Assembly: GCA_011390955.1 (NCBI GenBank)
Contig: JAABRM010000004.1
Span: forward strand, 62,001-126,000
Direction: 5' to 3'
Length of the DNA stretch: 64,000 bases
DNA from: Oscillatoriales cyanobacterium
GTDB taxonomy: Bacteria; Cyanobacteriota; Cyanobacteriia; Cyanobacteriales; Laspinemataceae
The notes beneath the pieces are model-generated. The model saw only the letters and a program-made list of their open reading frames with translations, had not been told where the DNA came from and did no database searches. Numbering within the stretch: the stretch's first letter is position 1; every line of letters starts with the position of its first letter. Shown piece by piece: positions 44,091-53,729 of the stretch. The translations under genes were made by a program, and so were the position numbers.

Positions 44091-47000
44091 TTATTCCCAG
44101 GTTTCTAACTCAGCGATCGCCTGTTGTACCAGGATAATAATTCTTTGGCGACTGCGTTCAAAAGTAGCGGCAATCCAAATAAAGGCAATGCCAACTAATA
44201 AACCGATCGCCCATTTGAGTTGAGGCTGTTGATAAATCAGTACCACCATTTGGTAAATTGCATTGAGCAAAAATACCACAGTTCCCACATAAAGATAGGC
44301 GCGAACTCGTAAGATTAAACCGGCAAATATTGCCATTATACAAATGAATCCCGTCACTAGCCAATTGGCTGTGAATAAAGACACCACACAAATGGCACCC
44401 GTGGCGCAAAAACGAATCACAGAACGGTTTTCTTTTTGCTCCGGGGTCTTTAAATCAGGATCGACTTGGGCAATATATAAAAACAAAAACGCAATTGGGA
44501 TGACATACCCCAAAGGTTCGGTAAAATTGATTTGGACTAACCACCGAATCAGCGCCCAATCAATCAGAAAGCCGCTGAGATAAGTGAACCGCAAAGAGTT
44601 TGGCGATCGCCGATTAAACCAGGCCAGAAACATATAAAATGCCGCTGGCATTAAGAGACTACTGGGGACAAAGGTAATTGAGGAAAGATTGCCCCCGAAT
44701 ATCATAGCAGTGGTGATGGGTAATATGACAGCAGTGGTCTGCCAAGGTTGCCAAGGCCATCCCCATTTTTCCCAGGGGATAAAATAGAAAAAGTAAGCAA
44801 TTATGGCAGCGATCGCCCCTGCCCAACTGATGACCCAATTAGACCAAAAATCCGGCAATTGAGTCACGGCATAAATTAGCAAAATTGCGGTTTCTATTAA
44901 ACCCAGATAAACCCAAGTTTCGGCGATATTCTTATAGGGATTATGGCGACCTTGCATAATCGCATATCGGGCTAATAAAGCCCCGGTGCCAATACCCACC
45001 AGGGTATTTAAGGTAATCGGATAAGCGATCGCGGTAATTAACAAGCTACTGCCAATGACCCAGTGAGTATGGGCGCAGATAACTAACTCTTCTTTGGTGA
45101 GTTTTAAGTAATAAGTTAACCAAGGAGTTAGCAGCCGATAGGCGTATAATATTCCCGTGGTTAAAGCCGCGCTCGCGACTAATCGATCTCCGGTGCCGAA
45201 AGCGGAAATTTGATAATATAAAACCTCATAAGCGGATAACCAAACTCCCACTAAGGCTAAATAAATTAGTAACTTACCTTGGGGACTGCGACGACCCACT
45301 CCAATGGCGGTTAATGCTAATCCCAAGGTAGTTAAACCTGTCCAAGAACTTAAGGTGCCGGAGCGAAAAATAGTCCCTAAAATCCCATAACATAAGGGGA
45401 TAATGTCCAAACTGCGGGGGGTATTTTTTTCGGTAGTTTGACGCCGCGAATCATACCAATCTCCTAATAGTTGGCTTGCCAGTCCGAGGACAATATTGGC
45501 AATGGCTAAATTTAGGAGTGAGCGATCGAAAAATGCCAAAGTTTCTACGGCTAAAATTTCTATGCACCAAGCTAAGGCATATATAGACTCATTACTAAAT
45601 ATCGGGAAATTCCAATAGGCGATCGCCACAGTCAGAATGATTGTGGCAATTAAGGCGTTGGAATGTAAATTAAATTCGGGGGCGACAATATCTGACCCAA
45701 ACGAGTATATGGTAAAGGAATGAGCAGTTAGGGCAATTAGGAGAAAAGCTGAGAGAAAAATTGCCCAACCATTCACTGCTGGTTCATAGACCAATCCCAA
45801 GCTTTTAATCTGGTTTGGTTCTGCTTCTGCTGCCGGTGCTTCGTTCTCCGTTCCCTGTTTCTCTATGAAGGGGCTTAAATACTTATGTAGTAAGACTAAA
45901 ACCGCGATCGCCACCGCAGCGACCACTAACCAACCGTTCCCGGTGACTGGGGGTAAACCAAATATGCCAAAATCCAGGACAAACGCCGTCAAACTGAGGC
46001 CAAAACCAAGGGTCATTGCTGCTGCCCCTGTTTGGCGTAAATAACCCGTATTAATAAACATCAAAACCGTGGCTACGGCAAAACCAATTAACCGAATGAC
46101 CGGCATTTCTAGGATGATTAAATTGGCCATAACTAGGGCGATCGCGCTCAACCAACTGGCCATAATCCGCCGTTTTTTGCACCAATAGGCTACCGCTGTT
46201 AGGGAAATGGGCGCAATCAGCCAGATCCCATATAATTCTTGAGTCCCAGGGGTATAATTCGGCCCCATATTCTGGTTTAATAAATAATAACTGAGTCCAG
46301 CCAAACCCAACCCTAGATAATATGCACTTTCTGCAAAAAAATAAGCCCAATATGAAATAACTTCTCGGTTCTGGTTACGGCTTTCTGCCCAGAGATAAAC
46401 TGCCCACTCAAAGACCATTGCCCCCAAGCAAATTACCCCCCAAATTTGTGGGGATAAATTGGGTAAAAATCGGTCAATTACGGAAAAGCCCGTGAATCCC
46501 CCAAAAATATGTGTCAAATACACCAGGGTTAAGCTGGTGGCAGTGGTTACAGGGGGAAAACTATAATGTTGGCGAGAGTCTGTATTTGGTAATCCAATAC
46601 CTGATGTTAACCGTCGATAAGTAATTACCGCCAAAATTAGCGTACTGGCTAATAAATTGAGCGATCGCACATTCGCGTTTGCCAAACTCAGCAACGCCAT
46701 ACCTGTGCCTAACCCTAAACTCAAATAATCTCCGGTTAAACCACATTGGATCGCATTTGATTTGTCTTGTCTGTAAATCCAATCGGTGAACCAAACCGTC
46801 AAGATTAAATAAGGAATCAGAGTAATTGCATAAATCGTAAATGGGGCATCAGCAGCTTGGGCAATTTCTACCGCTGTATTCACCGCTTGCGAGCGAAAAC
46901 CAGGGGGAATAATTTGGCGAATTAGAATACAAGCTTGTAAACCAATCAAGAAAATTGCGGTCAAATTATTGCGGTTAAAATTCGCCAAAAAGCGGCGAAA

Positions 47001-48236
47001 TAGCAGCCACAAACCCAAAGCGCTGACGCCAATTGCTTGCAATGCTTCCCACGGTTGCCACCCTTCACTTGTCCAAGGAATACTGGCAAATGAAATCAAC
47101 CAACCCAGACATAATAAAAATATGCCAATTTGCGATAAAGGCAACTCTGTATCTGGGGGAACATTAGCCGCTGAATCTGCTGCATCAGGGTTTTTCTCCT
47201 CCGACAACCAAACAAATAGCCAACCACTAATCCCGATCGCTAATCCTAATTGAGTAATGTCAATTCCTTGTAGAAAAATTCCCCGAAATAATAAGACTGA
47301 TGTGGCATAAAGCAGTAATAAATCAGACCGCTGATTAGCTTTGGGATTATTTAAAACCTGTTCTATTTCTAACCCTTTAGTTCCAATATAACTGCTAGAT
47401 TTTTTCCGAGCGTTTGTTTGATAAACAGTTGTAAAAGAAGAGGATATCGTCCCCAAATATACGGCAATTAAAGGCAAAAAGGGCAAAGCCCAACCCCAGT
47501 GGAGAAAACTAACAAAGATATAATTTACCCAAGCAATTGAGGAGTAAGGGGCTTTTTTAATATTTTTAACACTTGGATAAATCCCAATGGTCATAGCAGC
47601 TAAACTCATGGCAGCGATCGCAGCAGTAATCCATCCGAGGGGGGAATCCCACAAATGAAATCCATCCATCGCCCAAAAATTTAACGGCACCAGTAACATA
47701 GTTACTGTCTGTAAAGTTTGCGCGGTTAACTGTAAATTTGATTGCTTAACCGTCCACTGACTAACCAACCAAAATAAACAAGTGTAGGCAAATAAGACTA
47801 AATATTGACCAAACGGGGGAAACTGTTCCCATTGAGTTGCAACCAATACCCCAGAAGAGAGTGTCACCATAAACACCCCTAGGAATAGCAACCACTGCAC
47901 GCTTAACTCCGCCATCAGGGATTTTAACCCTTGGGCAATGTAAGACGGACGAGGTGGGGTGGTCGTCGGGGCGGAGGGGCGGAGGGGAATTTCTGCGGCT
48001 GGTTCTGGTGGTGATTCGGAGATTAATTCTGGGATTAATTCCGGGATTAATTCCGGGATTAATTCTGCCACCACCAATGGGGGCAAAGGACTGGTCAGAG
48101 ATTCCTGACAAAGTTGCCTGACTTGCTCGTCAGTCACCAATCCCAGACGCAATAAAGCGTCTAACCCGTCGAGCAAATGGGGGTTAGACTTGCGGATATT
48201 CAGTTGAATGCTGATTATATTTTGTGGGTCGTACAT
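44091..48236 (-). CDS. very large multi-pass membrane protein
   Basis: A 1381-residue protein. Residues about 1-60 form a polar, helical region (LLDGLDALLRLGLVTDEQVR), followed by a Pro/Glu stretch with ELIPELIPELIPELI encoded by a 12-bp tandem repeat (near 48000-48065), and from about 115 on there are very many hydrophobic segments (I estimate over 30 membrane spans). I do not assign it to a transporter family. Similar proteins in cyanobacteria are annotated DUF2157-like or unknown. The C-terminus ends in a helix and polar tail (RSRQRIIILVQQAIAELETWE in part). The message is probably monocistronic. HIP1 sites and normal composition suggest a native gene. Confidence 0.85.
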   Translation of the reverse strand: MYDPQNIISIQLNIRKSNPHLLDGLDALLRLGLVTDEQVRQLCQESLTSPLPPLVVAELIPELIPELIPELISESPPEPAAEIPLRPSAPTTTPPRPSYIAQGLKSLMAELSVQWLLFLGVFMVTLSSGVLVATQWEQFPPFGQYLVLFAYTCLFWLVSQWTVKQSNLQLTAQTLQTVTMLLVPLNFWAMDGFHLWDSPLGWITAAIAAMSLAAMTIGIYPSVKNIKKAPYSSIAWVNYIFVSFLHWGWALPFLPLIAVYLGTISSSFTTVYQTNARKKSSSYIGTKGLEIEQVLNNPKANQRSDLLLLYATSVLLFRGIFLQGIDITQLGLAIGISGWLFVWLSEEKNPDAADSAANVPPDTELPLSQIGIFLLCLGWLISFASIPWTSEGWQPWEALQAIGVSALGLWLLFRRFLANFNRNNLTAIFLIGLQACILIRQIIPPGFRSQAVNTAVEIAQAADAPFTIYAITLIPYLILTVWFTDWIYRQDKSNAIQCGLTGDYLSLGLGTGMALLSLANANVRSLNLLASTLILAVITYRRLTSGIGLPNTDSRQHYSFPPVTTATSLTLVYLTHIFGGFTGFSVIDRFLPNLSPQIWGVICLGAMVFEWAVYLWAESRNQNREVISYWAYFFAESAYYLGLGLAGLSYYLLNQNMGPNYTPGTQELYGIWLIAPISLTAVAYWCKKRRIMASWLSAIALVMANLIILEMPVIRLIGFAVATVLMFINTGYLRQTGAAAMTLGFGLSLTAFVLDFGIFGLPPVTGNGWLVVAAVAIAVLVLLHKYLSPFIEKQGTENEAPAAEAEPNQIKSLGLVYEPAVNGWAIFLSAFLLIALTAHSFTIYSFGSDIVAPEFNLHSNALIATIILTVAIAYWNFPIFSNESIYALAWCIEILAVETLAFFDRSLLNLAIANIVLGLASQLLGDWYDSRRQTTEKNTPRSLDIIPLCYGILGTIFRSGTLSSWTGLTTLGLALTAIGVGRRSPQGKLLIYLALVGVWLSAYEVLYYQISAFGTGDRLVASAALTTGILYAYRLLTPWLTYYLKLTKEELVICAHTHWVIGSSLLITAIAYPITLNTLVGIGTGALLARYAIMQGRHNPYKNIAETWVYLGLIETAILLIYAVTQLPDFWSNWVISWAGAIAAIIAYFFYFIPWEKWGWPWQPWQTTAVILPITTAMIFGGNLSSITFVPSSLLMPAAFYMFLAWFNRRSPNSLRFTYLSGFLIDWALIRWLVQINFTEPLGYVIPIAFLFLYIAQVDPDLKTPEQKENRSVIRFCATGAICVVSLFTANWLVTGFICIMAIFAGLILRVRAYLYVGTVVFLLNAIYQMVVLIYQQPQLKWAIGLLVGIAFIWIAATFERSRQRIIILVQQAIAELETWE

Positions 48237-48493
48237 TGGCAGCCACCAATAGCGCTACCAAATTATCGTACTTTTACGGAGGATTGGCTATAAGACGGCG
48301 ATCGTTTGTCAAGTTTTGCTGGAATTGTTTGCTGGAATTAGATGACAACTACAGAGAACTACGGATTTGGTCGGGAGACTGCGATCGCTTCTTCCGTTCA
48401 GTTGACGGCAAAAACCCGGTCATTTATGATGAAAACATCAATTACAGAACAATCTATACCCATATATCAAGAGGATGGAGAGAAATTGTCGCT

Positions 48494-48832
48494 ATGCCAA
48501 CCTACGATTATTTTTGCGCTAGTAACAATAAAACCATCGAAGTGGTACACAGCATCCATGAAAAACTCGAAACCTGGGGTCAATTGTGCCAAATGGCTAA
48601 ATGCGATCCCGGAGACACTCCAGAAAATTCCCCAGTTCGGCGGTTAATCACCGCCCCCAGTGTTGTGGTTCCCACCTCTAATAGTGACTATAAGAGTATG
48701 GGATTTAGCAAGCTGGTGAAACGGGATGAGGGAGTCTATGAAAACGTCACGGCAACTGACAATGAAAGTAAAGTTGTCAGACCAGGCGATCGCAAAACTT
48801 ATCCTGATTTTCAGAAGAAAATTAGTGATTAA
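48494..48832 (+). CDS. FmdB-like zinc ribbon protein
   Basis: A 112-residue protein starting MPTYDYFCASNNKTIEVVHS. The N-terminal 45 residues look like the FmdB/zinc-ribbon regulatory family, with Cys in YFCASN, LCQMAKCDPG and similar spacing; the C-terminal part is polar and charged. The frame is open from 48224, but the MPTYDY start is the family's usual one and the upstream part has no match. It is divergent from the large membrane protein gene. A bidirectional terminator follows. Function unknown; likely a small metal-binding protein. Confidence 0.8.
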   Translation: MPTYDYFCASNNKTIEVVHSIHEKLETWGQLCQMAKCDPGDTPENSPVRRLITAPSVVVPTSNSDYKSMGFSKLVKRDEGVYENVTATDNESKVVRPGDRKTYPDFQKKISD

Positions 48833-48890
48833 ATCAGCGACTTAAAACCTCGTGTTTTTTTTGAAATAGCCGGGGAAATAGTCTCTAAAC

Positions 48891-48936
48891 AAAAATAGGT
48901 AGAAGGATTAACACTTAAATCCTCCTACCTATTTTT
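48891..48936. terminator. bidirectional terminator
   Basis: Stem AAAAATAGGTAG-AGGATT with AAATCCT-CTACCTATTTTT, flanked by an A run on the left and a T run on the right, so it works in both directions. It lies between the zinc ribbon gene (plus) and the NUDIX gene (minus). Confidence 0.88.
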
Positions 48937-48976
48937 AATCAGTCTTTCATGCAGGGGTATATTCGGCAAAAATTGC

Positions 48977-49423
48977 TTAAGAGAACAGTTCGGGAAAATG
49001 CTGCTGAATAAACTGAATTAAAATATCCTGATGCGGTCGCCCCAGGGGACGAACTTCACCGGCTTTTTCCGAATAGCGATCGCCCCGCAGAATCTCTTCC
49101 ACAGTCCATAAACCCATATCGCATCCTTCATTTAAAACCAACTGATTCATGTCCACGGTTAAGTCACCATAGTAAATATGACGAACCACTTCTGGCGTCA
49201 CAAAACTATCAAACCAAGAAATCACCCCAGGGGCATAGCCAATTTCTTCTTCTAACTCGCGCTTAACCGCCGCTTCTGGGGTTTCGTTGGGTTCAATATG
49301 ACCGCCAAAAAATGCCCAATAACCGGGATGAGCGATCGTCGGAATATTATCTCTTAATTGCAGTAAAAATTTGCTATCTTGGTGTAAAATACCTAAAGAA
49401 ACGTGCCGCAGTTTTGTGTTCAT
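48977..49423 (-). CDS. NUDIX hydrolase
   Basis: A 148-residue protein with a complete Nudix box: [20 protein letters not shown], then EIGY (about 39-62). It has YWAFFGG before the box. The protein would hydrolyse a nucleoside diphosphate linked to another moiety; the substrate cannot be told from the sequence. Start ATG 49423. It is the last gene of a same-strand group with a lipoprotein gene and a Uma2 gene upstream. Confidence 0.93.
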   Translation of the reverse strand: MNTKLRHVSLGILHQDSKFLLQLRDNIPTIAHPGYWAFFGGHIEPNETPEAAVKRELEEEIGYAPGVISWFDSFVTPEVVRHIYYGDLTVDMNQLVLNEGCDMGLWTVEEILRGDRYSEKAGEVRPLGRPHQDILIQFIQQHFPELFS

Positions 49424-49447
49424 TTTTTAAAGAATTATTTTTTACCT

Positions 49448-49834
49448 TTATTTACTGTCATTCAATTCCAGTCGCTTAACCTGTTCCAGATAAACTTCGC
49501 CAAACTCTTGGTCAGAAATGGGAATACTTTGATACTTAACCTGACCTTGAATTAAGACTTGCTCTCCCAGTTTGGGTGGAGCATCTTTTTGGATGAAAAC
49601 CCAAATATTCCCGCTCTCGTCCGCTAATTGATAGGCGGCACTATCCACAAAAGGAACTACTTTTTGTACAGTTCCTTTGACATAAACTTTAGAATGTTTT
49701 TCCCAATTTTGTTCGATCGCGTTAATTCGGGTGACACCCAATCCTGATTTGACCAAGCCATTACAACTGGTTAGTCCGATCAATACAAATGCGATCGCAC
49801 TTATCTTAAGCAGTTTGGCGTCAAGTTGCATCAT
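49448..49834 (-). CDS. small lipoprotein with OB-fold-like domain
   Basis: A 128-residue protein with a lipoprotein signal peptide: hydrophobic core AIAFVLIGLTSC with lipobox LTSC (Cys about residue 23-24). The mature part has an OB-like strand pattern (VYVKGTVQKVVPFVDSAAYQ and IWVFIQKDAPPKLGEQVLIQ, in part), similar to tRNA-anti-type nucleic acid or DUF-type OB lipoproteins. The frame is open far upstream to 50140, but that part runs through a palindrome repeat and reads as low-complexity. It precedes the NUDIX gene by 24 bp, so the two may form an operon. Confidence 0.75.
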   Translation of the reverse strand: MMQLDAKLLKISAIAFVLIGLTSCNGLVKSGLGVTRINAIEQNWEKHSKVYVKGTVQKVVPFVDSAAYQLADESGNIWVFIQKDAPPKLGEQVLIQGQVKYQSIPISDQEFGEVYLEQVKRLELNDSK

Positions 49835-49997
49835 ATTGCTGGTTTTAGTGGAATGAAGTAGAGGCGGGGGATAGCCGGGAAAACCCGATTTCTTCAAGAA
49901 ACTGGGTTTTTCCGCGATGAAACCGGGTTTTTGGCTTGTCTCTGATTCTAGCGCATACCGCAGTAATACCCAGTTCAGAAAGCAATCTACAAGCCAT

Positions 49998-50741
49998 CTA
50001 CAAACTATCCGGGTCAATACCCAATTCTTGCAACTTGGCTGATAATTGAGCCACTTTTTCCAAGGCCAACTGTTTTTGCTGGCGTTCGGTTTCCGCTTGT
50101 GCCAAAGCCAACTCTTTCTGCTGACGTTCGGTTTCCGCACTTTCCTCTGGGGTGTTTACCAATTCCCCTTCCGGGGTAAAAAATCTTAATTGGCCGTTAA
50201 AAACCCCCAAATATAACCCTAATTGCTTACTCCACAAATATCCTGATTCATTTGGGGCGATCGCTTCATACTCAGAATCTAGCAAATGGAAACCAGCAAA
50301 TTCTAAAGTATCTGGGTCAAACCAAAAATAATCAGGAGTGCGAAAAATGTCTTGATAGAGTTGTTTTTTTAAGCCTCGGTCGATCGCTGCGGTACTTTTT
50401 GACAGCAGTTCAATAATGATATTAGGATATTTGCCGTCTTCTTCCCAAACCACCCAACTTTTGCGCGGTGTTTTTTCGGTGCCAAGAACGACAAAAAAAT
50501 CTGACCCGCGAAAATCTTCCGACTTCCGTTGCCGCGAAGAGTAATAAATGGTGAGATTGCCACTGGCAAAATAGTCAGTGCGATCGCGCCATAACCAATC
50601 TAAGCATTTCAGCAACAGCAGTATTTGCTGAAGATGTAAATGAGTTTCCACTGGGGGTTCATTGCTATATAAATCACTTTCAGGAAATATAACATCTTCT
50701 GGAGTATATTCAGAAATATTGCGTTCTTTAACCAAATTCAT
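49998..50741 (-). CDS. Uma2 family endonuclease (DUF820)
   Basis: A 247-residue protein of the Uma2/DUF820 restriction-endonuclease-like family, which is very expanded in cyanobacteria. It contains ADGNLTIYYSS-type strands, SDFFVVLG, PNIIIELLSKST (a catalytic-type Glu, about 108-119), KQLYQDIF and YFWFDPDTLEFAGF. The C-terminal 60 residues are a coiled coil with a duplicated AETERQQKELALAQ unit and end in LGIDPDSL. The nuclease activity is inferred. The members are thought to move as single genes. Confidence 0.88.
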   Translation of the reverse strand: MNLVKERNISEYTPEDVIFPESDLYSNEPPVETHLHLQQILLLLKCLDWLWRDRTDYFASGNLTIYYSSRQRKSEDFRGSDFFVVLGTEKTPRKSWVVWEEDGKYPNIIIELLSKSTAAIDRGLKKQLYQDIFRTPDYFWFDPDTLEFAGFHLLDSEYEAIAPNESGYLWSKQLGLYLGVFNGQLRFFTPEGELVNTPEESAETERQQKELALAQAETERQQKQLALEKVAQLSAKLQELGIDPDSL

Positions 50742-50848
50742 AAGCAGTTTTGATGACTATTTTATTTTTAGTTTAACTTAGTTTGGCGGATGCGGGACTG
50801 ATTTTTTCGATCCAATTTTCGTCTTTTATTATTCTGGTTAAAATTATG

Positions 50849-51067
50849 CTAAAGATTTTCCCATTCATCCCGATTAATCCCGGCTTGCCGCAATATTCTC
50901 ACCAACAACTCCATACCAATATCACTTTGATGCGGATTTGGCAGAGTTAGGGTAAGATCGCCTTTTTTCTTATGTTGATGTTTTCCGCCCGCGACCGGCC
51001 CGACAAATCCCAGTTCTTTTAAATAACGAATTAAGTCTTTTCTCTTAATTGGACCAATTGGAGGCAT
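50849..51067 (-). CDS. hicA: HicA family toxin
   Basis: A 72-residue HicA mRNA interferase. It has KRKDLIRYLKELGFVGPVAG (about 9-28), the catalytic His in GGKHQHKKKGDLTLTLPN (about 27-44) and the typical LVRILRQAGI end. HicA cleaves mRNA and is blocked by HicB. Its start overlaps the hicB stop by one base (TAATG), so translation is coupled. The order here is hicB then hicA. Confidence 0.93.
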   Translation of the reverse strand: MPPIGPIKRKDLIRYLKELGFVGPVAGGKHQHKKKGDLTLTLPNPHQSDIGMELLVRILRQAGINRDEWENL

Positions 51068-51309
51068 TAGACAGCCTCCTTAATTATTAATTCAATTCCA
51101 TCAACAATTGGTAAAAATTGACGATCTGCCAGTCTAATTAAAATCCAATCTTCTAAGGCAGACTGTAATTCTTCTCGACAATTTTCCAAAGTTAAAGCAT
51201 TTGCCCAAACTCCTGGAAAACCGGGGATTTCTCCATAGAAACTTCCATCATCGCTAAGAATTTGATAGGTGGCTCGGTGCATCGCTGCTTGAATGTAGCT
51301 GGTTAACAT
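51067..51309 (-). CDS. hicB: HicB family antitoxin
   Basis: An 80-residue HicB-type antitoxin with the partly degenerated RNase H-like fold: YQILSDDGSFYGEIPGFPGV (about 15-34), then WANALTLENCREELQSALED (about 35-54) and WILIRLADRQFLPIVDG. There is no separate HTH or RHH domain, so DNA binding is uncertain. It is the upstream gene of the module. The gene has few HIP1 sites and a lower GC content, so acquisition is possible. Confidence 0.9.
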   Translation of the reverse strand: MLTSYIQAAMHRATYQILSDDGSFYGEIPGFPGVWANALTLENCREELQSALEDWILIRLADRQFLPIVDGIELIIKEAV

Positions 51310-51617
51310 TTTGAGCTTTAATAAAATGAAACAAAATAAACAGACTCACTAAATAATTGTGACATACCTTTGAGCAAACCGGGGGATTCCCGCCCCTGAC
51401 CCGACCCGATCGCTACCATTGCTGATTTCTCGACGATAAGCGCGATCGGGAAATGCCCACGGAATGCCGGGAGGTGATGGCGGCGGCAAACATCTCCTGT
51501 CACCGCGATCGCACCTCAGACAAAATCATATTGACCCCAGAACTGTTAAAAGATCCCCGAAATATGGCAATCTGAAAGATAAAAGAGAATTTAAATAAAA
51601 TTCAAACTCTTGCAACT
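51310..51617. other. divergent promoter spacer of hicBA and ispG
   Basis: About 300 bp without a gene between the divergent hicBA and ispG. An in-frame 61-codon frame on the minus strand (51318-51503) has no recognisable family. The AT-rich end near 51600 should carry the ispG promoter. Confidence 0.4.
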
Positions 51618-52856
51618 ATGCAAACTCTGCCACTACCATCTGCCTTACCGACCACTTCTAAAGTGGATGCCAACGATGCCCTGATGGACACTACCATCCA
51701 TCGCCGCAAAACTCGCCCTGTAAAAGTCGGCAACGTCACCATTGGCGGCGGATATCCCGTAGTCGTCCAATCGATGATTAACGAAGATACCTTAGATATC
51801 GACGGATCCGTTGCTGGAATTCGGCGTCTCCATGAAATTGGCTGTGAAATCGTCCGGGTGACAGTGCCGAGTATGGCCCATGCCAAAGCTTTGGCCACCA
51901 TTAAAGAAAAACTCGCGGCCACCTATCAACCCGTGCCCTTAGTGGCAGACGTGCATCACAACGGCATGAAAATCGCCCTGGAAGTAGCCAAGCACGTCGA
52001 TAAAGTGCGGATTAATCCAGGGTTATATGTCTTTGAAAAGCCAAAAAGCGATCGCACCGAATACACCCCAGGGGAATTTGACGAAATTGGCGAAAAAATC
52101 CGGGAAACCTTAGAACCCTTAGTCATTTCCCTGCGGGATCAAGGGAAAGCCATGCGAATTGGGGTGAACCACGGTTCTCTCGCGGAACGGATGCTATTTA
52201 CCTACGGAGATACTCCCGAAGGAATGGTCGAATCCGCCCTAGAATTTATTCGCATTTGTGAATCTCTGGACTTCCGCAACCTGGTCATTTCCATGAAAGC
52301 CTCGCGAGTTCCCGTCATGTTAGCGGCTTATCGGCTGATGGCCAAACGGATGGATGAATTCGGCATGGACTATCCCCTGCACCTAGGAGTCACCGAAGCC
52401 GGAGACGGAGAATATGGGCGGATCAAGTCTACCGCAGGCATTGGCACTCTCTTAGCGGAAGGCATTGGCGACACCATTCGGGTTTCCTTAACCGAAGCCC
52501 CAGAAAAAGAAATCCCCGTTTGTTACAGCATTCTGCAAGCCTTGGGCTTGCGGAAAACAATGGTGGAATATGTAGCTTGTCCTTCTTGTGGTCGCACTTT
52601 ATTTAACTTAGAAGAAGTGCTGCATAAAGTCCGAGAAGCCACCAAGCATTTAACCGGGTTAGATATTGCGGTGATGGGCTGCATTGTCAATGGCCCAGGA
52701 GAAATGGCCGATGCTGACTATGGTTATGTGGGTAAGCAACCGGGCTATATTTCCCTCTATCGCGGACGGGACGAAATTAAGAAAGTCCCCGAAACCGAAG
52801 GGGTAGCAGAATTGATCGATTTAATTAAGGCCGACGGTCGCTGGGTCGATCCTTAA
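51618..52856 (+). CDS. ispG: 4-hydroxy-3-methylbut-2-enyl diphosphate synthase
   Basis: A 412-residue GcpE/IspG of the non-mevalonate isoprenoid pathway; it converts the cyclodiphosphate MEcPP to HMBPP. The substrate barrel is visible in [40 protein letters not shown] and [15 protein letters not shown]. The [4Fe-4S] ligands are in [15 protein letters not shown] (about 318-332) and [12 protein letters not shown] (about 353-364). Cyanobacterial ferredoxin is the usual electron donor. It is single; a following gene lies far away, past a heptamer repeat. The N-terminal 20 residues vary between species; Met 51618 or 51684 are both possible starts. Confidence 0.96.
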   Translation: MQTLPLPSALPTTSKVDANDALMDTTIHRRKTRPVKVGNVTIGGGYPVVVQSMINEDTLDIDGSVAGIRRLHEIGCEIVRVTVPSMAHAKALATIKEKLAATYQPVPLVADVHHNGMKIALEVAKHVDKVRINPGLYVFEKPKSDRTEYTPGEFDEIGEKIRETLEPLVISLRDQGKAMRIGVNHGSLAERMLFTYGDTPEGMVESALEFIRICESLDFRNLVISMKASRVPVMLAAYRLMAKRMDEFGMDYPLHLGVTEAGDGEYGRIKSTAGIGTLLAEGIGDTIRVSLTEAPEKEIPVCYSILQALGLRKTMVEYVACPSCGRTLFNLEEVLHKVREATKHLTGLDIAVMGCIVNGPGEMADADYGYVGKQPGYISLYRGRDEIKKVPETEGVAELIDLIKADGRWVDP

Positions 52857-53729
52857 CTTTTGTTGTTGCTTGTTGGTTGTTGGTTATTTGTTATTGGTTG
52901 TTGGTTGTTGGTTATTGGTTGTTGGTTGTTGGTTATTTGTTTTATGGTGCCAGACATTGAATAACGAATAACCAATCACCAATAACCAACCACTCCACCA
53001 AAAACAATTATGGAAAGAATAATACTGAAGACTGGTTAAGGAAATCTGTGTTATCGTGAAAACTGAAGGGTGGGCAATTTTTCGGCGGCGTAAGTATCTT
53101 AATCAAAATCAACCGAGTTAACAAAGGTAGTTGAGTTGAGGCGATCCACGATCGCAAAAATGCCCTAGGAATAATCCCCGGTTGTATCGCCTCGGCTAAT
53201 TGTTTGGAGAAAAAGCCTTTAATAATTTAGCCAAATTCAGGAAAAATGCATCGCAATGCTTATGTAGGGGGCGATAGTATTCGGGCAAAAAACTTATCCG
53301 ATTTCACCATAACCTTTTACCAGAATGCTTCGCCCGGAGGATCGATTAACAACCTTTCTACTCAGTTGCTAATATTAAGACCAAGGTGCGTAGCAGCAGT
53401 CGAACCTCCGTGATATTACGGAAACTTTTTGTTAGGGGCAGGATCGGCCAACGTGAAAATCTTTAAAAAATTCTTTAAAATAAAGAGGAGTCCTGGAAAA
53501 TAACAGAAAAATAATGGAGAACTTATTGATATGAACATCTGATTCGAGTAAGGTAGCGAGTTGACTCGCTCCATATTTGAACCTTAGACACTTTAAGGCG
53601 TCAAAACCCCTAACCAGCCATCAAGTAATTATCGTTCGTGATGGATCTGGAAAATATTCAACCAGGATTTCAGTGATTCATAGCTGTAAATGTTTATATG
53701 TAATGTTTTCTTCCCGTCTCAGGAGACTT
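52857..53729. other. long spacer with heptamer repeats and possible terminator
   Basis: Positions 52865-52995 are TTGGTTG/TTATTTG and AATAACC heptamers in both orientations. At 53407-53422 TCCGT/ACGGA form a hairpin followed by AACTTTTTG, terminator-like. The frame open from 53577 merges into the protease gene but is not needed for its start. A ribosome site (AGGAGA) lies directly before ATG 53730. Confidence 0.6.

Noticed and set aside
46051-47253. Frames inside the large membrane protein
   Set aside because: They are in other frames of a single long gene and have no start signals or family.
49835-50140. Long N-terminal extension of the lipoprotein
   Set aside because: It runs through repeat-derived sequence and would place the lipobox inside the chain.
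53577-53729. N-terminal extension of the Ctp protease
   Set aside because: The TTG start is weak and the extension would bury the signal peptide; ATG 53730 follows AGGAG.
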